A DNA stretch of 64,000 bases from Schaedlerella glycyrrhizinilytica_A. GTDB lineage: Bacteria > Bacillota > Clostridia > Lachnospirales > Lachnospiraceae. The notes beneath the pieces were generated by a model. It saw only the letters and a list, made by a program, of their open reading frames with translations. It was not told the DNA's origin and made no database searches. Made by a program: the position numbers and the translations under genes. The stretch is taken from assembly GCF_042852765.1 (NCBI RefSeq), contig NZ_AP031414.1. One strand, given 5' to 3'. Positions 19,287-26,107 of this stretch are shown here, one piece after another. The first letter of the stretch is position 1; each line of letters starts with the position of its first letter.

Positions 19287-19493
19287 TTGGACATAGCAAA
19301 AGTGCTGACAGTGACGAACGAAGATGTGCTGCCTGCTTATTTGCAGAGAGTATCTGATTTTGAAGACTGCCTGCTTGCAACTTGTACGAAGGCGAATCAG
19401 TGTGATGCGAGTGTGACAAGGAATAAAAAGGATTTTCTTTCCTTTTGGATTACACTGCTTTCTCCGGAAGAACTGCTGAATATTTATTCGTAA
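19287..19493 (+). pseudogene. PIN-domain (VapC-like) C-terminal remnant
   Basis: The 68-aa frame matches only the C-terminal part of a PIN-domain nuclease: SDFEDCLLATCTKANQCDASVTRNKKDF followed by LLSPEELL. The N-terminal half with the first acidic active-site residues is missing and no antitoxin gene is adjacent. It is probably the stump of a VapC-type toxin left at the edge of the cargo insertion. Confidence 0.6.
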
Positions 19494-19778
19494 AAATATG
19501 TTTTTACAATCGGCAGCAGAAGGAAAGTTGAATGATAACTCCGATCCAGCATACTGCAAAATATAAAAATTTTATAACAAAGTGGAAAACCCTGCGTAGG
19601 ATCAGAAATGTTCTCACAGGGTTTCATGTATCTAATAAAATATAGAAATTTAGCGGATTTCTGCTAGAATAAGAAAAACTGTTAAAAAAATATCGTACAT
19701 AGATCAAAAAAGACTATATATGGGCGACCTTTTAAAGCCGATTTATATAAAATAGAAGAAAAAAAGGTGGTCGATACC
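19494..19778. other. Non-coding stretch between backbone and cargo, with a hairpin
   Basis: No gene is seen. AAACCCTG (19587-19594) pairs with CAGGGTTT (19617-19624), an 8-bp stem without a clear T-run, perhaps a weak terminator. The rest is AT-rich and probably holds the promoter of the following regulator; no box is clear enough to place. Confidence 0.4.
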
Positions 19779-20018
19779 GTGGATATAAAAACAGCGGTCA
19801 TATATCGTTTAAACGATCTGATTAATCAGAAAGATATCACAGTGAATGAGGCGGCGGTATGTTCTGGCGTTCCTCCTTCAACATTAAAGAATATTTTGTA
19901 TGGTCAGAGTAAGAATGCTGGCGTAGTTACAATAAAAAAGATATGCGATGGATTGGATGTCACAATACAGGAATTTTTTGCTGATCCCATCTTTGCAGAT
20001 TTGGAACCCGAACTATAG
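19779..20018 (+). CDS. Small Cro/CI-type transcriptional regulator
   Basis: A 79-aa protein that is essentially one helix-turn-helix domain: AVIYRLNDLINQKDITVNEAAVCSGVPPSTLKNILYGQ, then TIKKICDGLDVTIQEFFADP. The GTG at 19779 is chosen because AAAAAGGTGG lies 8 bases upstream; an in-frame GTG at 19767 overlaps that site. It is the first gene of the cargo region and is followed by the agr-type set on the same strand. It probably controls the cargo or the ICE; the target is not visible. Confidence 0.8.
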   Translation: MDIKTAVIYRLNDLINQKDITVNEAAVCSGVPPSTLKNILYGQSKNAGVVTIKKICDGLDVTIQEFFADPIFADLEPEL

Positions 20019-20075
20019 GAAGAGTAAATGCTCATAGGATTCAGATTCTGCAGGATGGATTTTTTATGAAAAAGG

Positions 20076-20091
20076 GTTAGGGGAAACTAAC
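20076..20091. promoter_or_regulatory. Inverted repeat GTTAG-N6-CTAAC ahead of the LytTR regulator gene
   Basis: GTTAG (20076-20080) and CTAAC (20087-20091) flank six bases, 15 bases before the start codon. The arms match those of the palindrome ahead of the thioesterase gene (spacing 2) and of the repeat ahead of the ECF operon (spacing 6). It may be an operator or a short mRNA hairpin over the ribosome site. Confidence 0.35.
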
Positions 20092-20105
20092 TTAGGAGGA
20101 CATAG

Positions 20106-20843
20106 ATGTATAAAATAGCAATTTGCGATGATGATAAAAATTACAGGGAGAAAATAGAGAAGGTTATAGAAACGGAAGGGATTCTTCCTAAGAGCGAGAT
20201 ACGGTTTTATGAATACGAGTCAGGAAAGGAACTACTGAAAAATGCTGATATTTTGCATGATTTGGTCTTTATGGATATGCGTATGCCCGGATTGGATGGG
20301 AATAAATCGGTACTGAAGCTGAGGGAATACAATAGGGCAGCGATATTGGTGTTCTGCTCCGGATACTTTGAACCGACTTCAGACAGCATCAATATTGGGC
20401 AGCCGTTCCGGTATATTATGAAAGACTTGCATGACAGAAGTCTAAAAAGGGAAATCCCTGCAATTTTATCAAAAGTAAAATTGCACTGTGGAGATTCTTC
20501 CGTGACGGTTACATCAGCGGGAAGAGTAATTCGTATCTATACGGAAGACATTTTATATATCTGTCTGGCGAAAAGGGGTTGCTCTATATACGTTGCTAGG
20601 CAGGGGGAGATAGATGAGATGCATTGTAAGGAATCTTTAGGCGATTTATATGAACGTCTGGCCGGAAGGGGATTTGAGTATGCACATAACAGTTATATTG
20701 TAAATCTGGCGAAAGTGGAAGGATTGGAAAAGAATGTGGCGCTGCTACAGATGGGAATCCAATTGAATGTTTCAAGGTCGAGAAAAGGTCAGTTTGCTGA
20801 CGCTCTGATCATGTTTCTTGGGGAAAGGAACGGCATGGTATGA
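20106..20843 (+). CDS. LytTR-type response regulator (AgrA-like)
   Basis: A 245-aa two-component response regulator. The receiver domain has the acidic pocket DDD at residues 8-10 and the probable phosphoacceptor Asp57 in LVFMDMRMPGLDG. A LytTR DNA-binding domain follows (about 140-240: IRIYTEDILYI, then FEYAHNSYIVNLAKV). GGAGG lies 7 bases before the ATG. The stop overlaps the start of the sensor kinase (ATGA). With the kinase, peptide and AgrB genes downstream it forms an agr-type quorum-sensing system and should bind direct repeats at target promoters; I could not place such repeats with confidence. Confidence 0.87.
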   Translation: MYKIAICDDDKNYREKIEKVIETEGILPKSEIRFYEYESGKELLKNADILHDLVFMDMRMPGLDGNKSVLKLREYNRAAILVFCSGYFEPTSDSINIGQPFRYIMKDLHDRSLKREIPAILSKVKLHCGDSSVTVTSAGRVIRIYTEDILYICLAKRGCSIYVARQGEIDEMHCKESLGDLYERLAGRGFEYAHNSYIVNLAKVEGLEKNVALLQMGIQLNVSRSRKGQFADALIMFLGERNGMV

Positions 20844-22135
20844 TAGTAAGAGATTTTTTGATCTGCCTTCTTCAAATGTATCTGTTGGAAGATCTGGAAA
20901 AGAACATGCTTCCATACAGAAGAGAAAACTTTTGGGGAAAATTTCTCATATATTTTGTCGTAGCGCTGATAATGCTCGGAATCAACCACTTGGAATCCTC
21001 AATATTTAATATGGTAATGATTCCGGTAACGTATATGATTGTGTCAATGGTTGTGTTCCGGGGAAATATATGGAAGAAGCTGGTTATAGTATGCTGCTAT
21101 TATGTGCTGGCAATTATTCCTGAATTTCTCTTTGCAACGCTTACGAATGCGTATGGCGTGACTGGTGCATCTGAGGGTTTTGGGACGGAAATAGAAAAAA
21201 CATTAGCGCTACTACTGATGAGTACCATGACATTTCTGTTTATTAAATGCATTAATCAGGTAACGAGAAAAAGGAATTATCTGACGATTGAGAATAAAAC
21301 TTTTACTGTGCTGCTCATGCTGCCAACCGCTACGATCATTATATTAGGATGTGTGTTTTATTCAAATATTTCTTTTGAAGGAATGAACAGGGTTATGGTT
21401 CCGGTAGGAGCTTCGCTGCTGCTATTGACGAATATCTTCATTTTCTCAGTGTTTGACCGGTTTGTAGAGAAATCAGAAGAAGTGAAGAAGATGGACCGGC
21501 TTTACCAGAAAAGCAGGGCGGAGATTGCTAATTTACAGTATATGAATAAGGTCAATGAGGATAACAGGGCATTCTTACACGATATAAATAAATTTATTTG
21601 TACAGTAGCCGGTTTGATGGAAGAAGGAGAAAATCAAGAGGTTAAGGAGATTATGGAACATTTAGGTGTCCGGATTCAGAGCCTTCAAAAAGGTGTGTAT
21701 TGCGAACACCCGATCTTGAACAGCATCCTGTGCGAAAGGAAATTCCTTGCGGAATCTAAGAATATTTCCTATAAGATTACCCTGGGTAATGATCTCAGGC
21801 TGGACTTTCTGGAAGAACTGGATATGATCTCAATCGTAGGTAATCTTTTGGATAACGCACTGGAAGCGGCAGAAAAGACAAAAGATGGCCGATATGTGGA
21901 ATGCAGGATGTATATGGGAAATGAGGAACATTTCCTTGTTATGGAATTTTGCAACGGGTATGTTGTTCCACTGTTAAAGGACAAGGACCGGTACATAAGC
22001 ACCAAAAGAGATGCAGACAGTCACGGGATCGGACTGCATACGGTTGGAAAACTGGTTAAAAAGTATGCTGGAATTATGAGAGTGGAGGTCGGAGAACAGG
22101 AGTTCTCTGTTAAGCTGATCTTTACAATAAAATAA
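20840..22135 (+). CDS. AgrC-like GHKL sensor histidine kinase
   Basis: A 431-aa membrane kinase. The N-terminal 200 residues hold about six hydrophobic segments, as in AgrC-type peptide receptors. A dimerization helix carries the likely phosphorylated His247 in FLHDINKF. The ATPase has the N-box NLLDNALEAAEK and the glycine motif DSHGIGLHTV, typical of the GHKL (HPK10) class. It overlaps the regulator gene by 4 bases, implying coupled translation. It would sense the cyclic peptide made from the small gene downstream and phosphorylate the LytTR regulator. Confidence 0.87.
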   Translation: MIVRDFLICLLQMYLLEDLEKNMLPYRRENFWGKFLIYFVVALIMLGINHLESSIFNMVMIPVTYMIVSMVVFRGNIWKKLVIVCCYYVLAIIPEFLFATLTNAYGVTGASEGFGTEIEKTLALLLMSTMTFLFIKCINQVTRKRNYLTIENKTFTVLLMLPTATIIILGCVFYSNISFEGMNRVMVPVGASLLLLTNIFIFSVFDRFVEKSEEVKKMDRLYQKSRAEIANLQYMNKVNEDNRAFLHDINKFICTVAGLMEEGENQEVKEIMEHLGVRIQSLQKGVYCEHPILNSILCERKFLAESKNISYKITLGNDLRLDFLEELDMISIVGNLLDNALEAAEKTKDGRYVECRMYMGNEEHFLVMEFCNGYVVPLLKDKDRYISTKRDADSHGIGLHTVGKLVKKYAGIMRVEVGEQEFSVKLIFTIK

Positions 22136-22142
22136 AGATGTG

Positions 22143-22202
22143 CAAAAATCGCCCAAAAAGTTACCGTTTTTGCCACGGTAATTGAAAAAAGGGCGATTTT
22201 TG
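22143..22202 (+). terminator. Branched terminator-like structure between kinase and peptide genes
   Basis: CAAAAATCGCCC (22143-22154) pairs perfectly with GGGCGATTTTTG (22191-22202), a 12-bp stem ending in T. Inside it TTACCG (22161-22166) pairs with CGGTAA (22176-22181). It lies between the receptor genes and the signal genes and could be a terminator or attenuator that separates their expression. Confidence 0.7.
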
Positions 22203-22237
22203 TGTAAACTATCGGAAAAAAATGGAGGCATGTAACT

Positions 22238-22396
22238 ATGAAAAAAACAATCAGAAAAAGCTTGGGTATCAAAGTACTTGGAGTTGTAAACTGTCTTGCA
22301 CTCTGCCTGACGGCATATACGGCAAATCTGGCGTGCAACTGGCTGTACTATCAGGAAGAAGAGCCGGAAGAAGTTAAGAAAATGAGGAAATTCTAG
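22238..22396 (+). CDS. AgrD-like autoinducing peptide precursor (52 aa)
   Basis: The 52-aa frame has GGAGG 9 bases before its ATG and overlaps the agrB start by one base. A basic, amphipathic leader (about 1-28) is followed by ANLACNWLYYQEEEPEEVKK. Cys33 with NWLY gives a five-residue ring like Staphylococcus aureus AgrD-I (CDFIM). The conserved proline (Pro43) lies six residues after the predicted ring end, exactly as in AgrD-I. The acidic tail after the ring is also typical. The predicted signal is a thiolactone closed between Cys33 and Tyr37; a six-residue ring ending at Tyr38 is the alternative. Peptide identity is inference. Confidence 0.82.
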   Translation: MKKTIRKSLGIKVLGVVNCLALCLTAYTANLACNWLYYQEEEPEEVKKMRKF

Positions 22397-22965
22397 TGTG
22401 GAAAAAAACTACCGGCTGGCTTTTTGAAGTGCAAAACAGGAACGGGATTCTTGAAGAGAAAGACCGCAGGCTGTATGAATATGCTTACGGCGTACTGCTG
22501 GGCAGGGTGGCGATATACCTTATCATTGTCATACTTGGCATTGTAACGGGGAATTGGCTGGAGATGCTAGTCTTTTTATTGCCCTTTACTGTTCTAAGGC
22601 AGTATGCCGGAGGGATTCATTTAGAAAAAGCAGGGAGCTGCATGGTTGTTTCTAGTATCCTTGTCCTTCTGTGCGGTCAGTATCTGGCGTGTGGTTCGGC
22701 TGTGATGTGGCAAATACGGATCATATGGCTTGCTGCAGTTGGAGTCATATTTGTTATGGCACCGGTGGATGCCAGCAGTAAGAAACTGGATGAGAAAGAA
22801 AAGAAAGTTTATGGTATGCGCGCGAGGGCAATTTTAATTATTGAATGCGCGATAGCAGGTGTTTTTTCTGTAACCGGATATTTCCTGGTCGTAAACGGGA
22901 TTATGGTAGCACATATTGTTTTGGCGTCCGGTTTAATATTGGGATGGATCAAAAATTTTTTTTGA
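22396..22965 (+). CDS. agrB: AgrB-type accessory gene regulator protease
   Basis: A 189-aa membrane cysteine protease with 4-6 hydrophobic segments. The catalytic motif RQYAGGIHLEKAGSC carries His75 and Cys82, seven residues apart as in S. aureus AgrB (His77/Cys84). It should cleave the adjacent peptide precursor and close the ring. The GTG start overlaps the stop of the peptide gene, so the two are translationally coupled. Its stop lies within the promoter of the biosynthetic operon (TTGACA overlaps the TGA). Confidence 0.9.
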   Translation: MWKKTTGWLFEVQNRNGILEEKDRRLYEYAYGVLLGRVAIYLIIVILGIVTGNWLEMLVFLLPFTVLRQYAGGIHLEKAGSCMVVSSILVLLCGQYLACGSAVMWQIRIIWLAAVGVIFVMAPVDASSKKLDEKEKKVYGMRARAILIIECAIAGVFSVTGYFLVVNGIMVAHIVLASGLILGWIKNFF

Positions 22966-22989
22966 CAAAGAGTTAGAGCTAACTAATCT
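22962..22989 (+). promoter_or_regulatory. Promoter of biosynthetic operon with DtxR-type palindrome
   Basis: A consensus -35 TTGACA (22962-22967) is followed by AGTTAG-AG-CTAACT (22971-22984), then a weak -10 such as TAATCT (22984-22989). The palindrome sits in the spacer, where a repressor would block polymerase. Its arms match the core of the DtxR/IdeR box (GGTTAG-S-CTAACC), with a two-base rather than one-base centre. A metal-responsive DtxR-family repressor is the natural candidate. Confidence 0.6.
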
Positions 22990-23079
22990 TGGATAGGAAT
23001 AAGAAATGCTTGGGAAAAGCATATCACAAAATGATAATAAACAGAATAAAAAAGAACATGATGCAAGAGGAACATAAAA

Positions 23080-23826
23080 GTGAATTTGAAGTTGATAAAA
23101 AATACAGAAAATATTAACAAAGAGAAAATAACTTTGTTTTGTCTGCCGTTTGCGGGGGGCGGCGCTTCTGCTTATAACCAGTGGGCGAAAAAGATACAGG
23201 GAAAAGTAACGGTATGTCTGGTTCAGCTTCCGGGAAGGGAAGAACGGATCATGGAGAAGCCGTATATAGATATGCCGGTTATGTTAGATGATCTGGAAGA
23301 GGCAGTAAGAGAGGTTGTGGATGGACCGTATGCCTTATGGGGGCACAGTATGGGCGGTAAGATTGCCTATGAGCTGGAAAAGAGATTGGAAGCGGTCGGA
23401 TATACAGCGAGCTGTCTGTTTATTTCCGGTAGCCGGATTCCCAGTATTCCGGAGCCGAAGCCGATCTATCATCTTCCGGATGAAGAGTTTAAGAGGGAAC
23501 TGGGAAGATTTGAGGGGACGCCAAAAGAGATACTGGAGAATCAGGAATTATTGGATTTCTTTCTGCCTATGCTACGGGCAGATTTTACCATGGATGAAAC
23601 ATATTATGACAAGACGGGAATAGTACTGCATGCGCCTATCGCTGCATTTGGCGGAGAAAAGGATGGCGAAGCGGATGAGAGCGCAATCTGCGAATGGGGA
23701 AAGTATACGGATAATGATTTTAGCTACCGGATATTTCCGGGAGGACATTTTTATTTGCGGGATTACGAAGACGAAGTAATAAGTGAAGTTATAAGGCGCC
23801 TGCCGGGAATAAAAGATGGAGATTAA
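23080..23826 (+). CDS. Type II thioesterase of the NRPS cluster
   Basis: A 248-aa alpha/beta hydrolase that removes wrong or stalled acyl groups from carrier proteins. It shows LFCLPFAGGGASAYNQW, the oxyanion/early strand motif of this family, LPGREER, the nucleophile Ser90 in GHSMGG, and the C-terminal histidine in GGHFYL. The GTG start is 9 bases after AAGAGG. It is the first gene behind the DtxR-type promoter and overlaps the next gene by 11 bases. Equivalent to YbtT/PchC, and to a thioesterase of the eqb locus as I recall it. Confidence 0.88.
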   Translation: MNLKLIKNTENINKEKITLFCLPFAGGGASAYNQWAKKIQGKVTVCLVQLPGREERIMEKPYIDMPVMLDDLEEAVREVVDGPYALWGHSMGGKIAYELEKRLEAVGYTASCLFISGSRIPSIPEPKPIYHLPDEEFKRELGRFEGTPKEILENQELLDFFLPMLRADFTMDETYYDKTGIVLHAPIAAFGGEKDGEADESAICEWGKYTDNDFSYRIFPGGHFYLRDYEDEVISEVIRRLPGIKDGD

Positions 23827-24514
23827 ACGGTATGGAGCGAAGGAATTTCTGGCGGCAGGCAAACTTTGTATCCGTGAAAATGAGATACATATATGGTGCA
23901 TCTGCTGGCCGGAAATGACAGATTTCTGGGTGAACCATGAGTATATCCTGAGTGGGCAGGAATCGGAGCAGGTCGGAAGATTCCGCTTTTCGGAAGACAG
24001 GATGCGTTATATAGCCGGGAAGGTTGTCGTGCGGCTTCTCTTGAAAAGATATTTAGATGTGGAAACGATTGATTTTTCTGTCAGTGAACGGGGCAAGCCT
24101 TATCATAAAAAGATTGCAGGAAAGCAGACCGTAGATTTTAATATTTCGCATTCGGGAGAATTCATACTGGCGGGATTCGCTGTTGGAATGGACATCGGAG
24201 TGGATGTGCAGGAAATGGCGGGATGTCCGGATTACTGGGAGATAGCCGGGAATTTTTATACGGAAGAAGAAGCGGAAGATGTAATAAAGGAAGGATCGGC
24301 TTTGTTTTTCCAGTACTGGGCGGCCAAAGAAGCGTATGTAAAAGCGCTCGGTATTGGATTAGGAAGAGGAATGGATTTCTTCTCTGTCAGAAACGGGGAA
24401 ATTATAGAAAAAGGCAGGAATGATCAGGGCTGGTTCCTGTATCCGGTCAGGATCAAAGGATATGCTGCGTATGTGGCGGTGCATAAGAAAGGAGATAAAT
24501 CAAATGGGTTATAA
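23816..24514 (+). CDS. Sfp-type 4'-phosphopantetheinyl transferase
   Basis: A 232-aa enzyme that loads the phosphopantetheine arm onto the carrier domains of the NRPSs. Motifs of the Sfp/EntD group are present: ERGKPY, FNISHSGEFILAGFA, GVDVQE (metal site), and WAAKEAYVKALGIGL. It overlaps the thioesterase gene upstream by 11 bases and the AMP ligase gene downstream by 11 bases, so the three are one operon. Confidence 0.9.
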   Translation: MEIKRYGAKEFLAAGKLCIRENEIHIWCICWPEMTDFWVNHEYILSGQESEQVGRFRFSEDRMRYIAGKVVVRLLLKRYLDVETIDFSVSERGKPYHKKIAGKQTVDFNISHSGEFILAGFAVGMDIGVDVQEMAGCPDYWEIAGNFYTEEEAEDVIKEGSALFFQYWAAKEAYVKALGIGLGRGMDFFSVRNGEIIEKGRNDQGWFLYPVRIKGYAAYVAVHKKGDKSNGL

Positions 24515-26093
24515 GAAAGATATGAGCAAATATGAGTATCTGGAAGGTTGGGAGAGATGTAGTTTTGGAGAACAGCTTGATAAGTGGGCGGAAAAATATG
24601 GAGAAAGAACTGCGGTCACGGACAGCGAAGAGGAGATCAGTTATATGGAATTAAAGCAAAAAGCAGATTGTCTTGCGGCAGCTTTTCTGCGTAAAGGGAT
24701 TTTAAAGGGAGACAAAGTGCTTGTACAGCTTCCGAACAGGATTTCTTTTGTGGTCGTGTTTTTTGCACTTTCCAAGATCGGGGCGGTGCCGATCATGATG
24801 CTGCCGGCCCACAGGGAGGCGGAACTGGAAGGAATTATTGAACTGGCAAAGCCGGCCGCTTATATTGTGGCGGAGAAATATCTGGGATTTTCATATGTGC
24901 CGATGGCAAATGCGATGAAAAAGAAATATTCATATATCCGGCATATATTTGTAGATAGCGAATCCGGGGATATCAGTGGAATGATTGCGGAAACGTGTGG
25001 AGAAAATAGAGCATTTCCGGCTGTGGATGGGTATGAAACGGCGGTTCTTTTGCTGTCCGGCGGGACGACAGGGGTTCCGAAACTGATTCCGCGCACCCAT
25101 ACGGATTATATGTATAATGCCCGTATGTCCGCGAAAAGATGCCGCCTGGATAGCAGCGACGTTTATCTGACGTCTCTTCCGGTAGCCCATAATTTTCCGT
25201 TATGCTGCCCGGGGCTTTTAGGTACGCTGGATGTGGGAGGAAAAGTTGTGCTTGCGTCTGCGACCAGCCCGGACGATATTCTTGACGCAATTACAGAGGA
25301 AGGCGTTACGATTACCGCATTGGTTCCTGCTATGGTTACTGTGTGCATGGAAATGTTGGAATGGGATGAAGATTATGATATATCCAGCCTGCGAATTTTG
25401 CAGGTGGGCGGCGCAATGCTGGAAGATTCCCTTGCAGATAAGATCATTGAAGAATGGCCTTGCAAACTGATGCAGGTATTTGGTACGGCGGAGGGGCTGC
25501 TGTCCTTTACCAGTCCGGAAGATGAAGATTCCCTGATCGCAAGATGCCAGGGAACTCCGGTGTCTCCTGCGGATGAAGTGAAGATTGTGGATGAAGAGGA
25601 TAAGACCGTACCGGAAGGAGTCTTTGGGGAATTATTATCCAGAGGCCCGTATACGATTGATGGTTATTATATGGCGGAGGAAGCGAATAAAAAGAGCTTT
25701 ACGCCGGACGGATTTTATCGGACGGGCGATAAGGCTATGTGGACGAAAGACGGAAGACTGCGTTTGGGTGGGAGGATCAAAGAGCAGATTAACCGCGCCG
25801 GAGAAAAGATCATGCCTTCAGAGATTGAAGCTTACCTTTGCAGGCATCTGGAGATCAAAGAGGCAGCCGTTGTCGGCGTTCCGGATGAAACCCTTGGAAA
25901 TCGGATATGCGCATTCCTTGTAACCGATGATGAAGCCGGGATCGATTTACAGGAAATCCACAGGTTTCTGCGGGAAATAGGCGTTGCGGCGTATAAAATG
26001 CCAGATCAGATAGAACGGGTTGAAACATGGCCGCTGACCAGCGTAGGGAAAATAGATAAGAAAGCATTAGAACGGATGGCTCAGGAAAAGTAG
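24504..26093 (+). CDS. Aryl-acid AMP ligase, predicted salicylate-specific (YbtE/DhbE family)
   Basis: A 529-aa stand-alone adenylation enzyme that activates an aryl acid and loads it on the N-terminal carrier of the next protein. Start ATG 24504 follows GGAG; the frame is open further upstream but inside the previous gene. Family motifs: LLSGGTTGVPKLIPRTH, QVFGTAEGL, GFYRTGDK, GKIDKKAL. The pocket sequence is HNFPLCCPG. At the position that is Ser240 in the dihydroxybenzoate enzyme DhbE it has Cys, and at the position of Val337 it has Leu (AEGLL). Both changes are those of salicylate enzymes such as YbtE and PchD. No salicylate synthase is in the window. Confidence 0.88.
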   Translation: MGYKKDMSKYEYLEGWERCSFGEQLDKWAEKYGERTAVTDSEEEISYMELKQKADCLAAAFLRKGILKGDKVLVQLPNRISFVVVFFALSKIGAVPIMMLPAHREAELEGIIELAKPAAYIVAEKYLGFSYVPMANAMKKKYSYIRHIFVDSESGDISGMIAETCGENRAFPAVDGYETAVLLLSGGTTGVPKLIPRTHTDYMYNARMSAKRCRLDSSDVYLTSLPVAHNFPLCCPGLLGTLDVGGKVVLASATSPDDILDAITEEGVTITALVPAMVTVCMEMLEWDEDYDISSLRILQVGGAMLEDSLADKIIEEWPCKLMQVFGTAEGLLSFTSPEDEDSLIARCQGTPVSPADEVKIVDEEDKTVPEGVFGELLSRGPYTIDGYYMAEEANKKSFTPDGFYRTGDKAMWTKDGRLRLGGRIKEQINRAGEKIMPSEIEAYLCRHLEIKEAAVVGVPDETLGNRICAFLVTDDEAGIDLQEIHRFLREIGVAAYKMPDQIERVETWPLTSVGKIDKKALERMAQEK

Positions 26094-26107
26094 AAGGAGA
26101 CAGTAGC

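Noticed and set aside
20076..20091. GTTAG-N6-CTAAC repeats (also 42525-42542) as DtxR boxes
   Set aside because: The arms match the DtxR core but the six-base spacer moves the half-sites by almost half a helix turn. Only the two-base version at 22971-22984 is a credible DtxR-type site.
24420..24503. Upstream in-frame start for the AMP ligase, adding 28 residues
   Set aside because: The extension lies inside the phosphopantetheinyl transferase gene, encodes no family residues, and the ATG at 24504 has a GGAG ribosome site.
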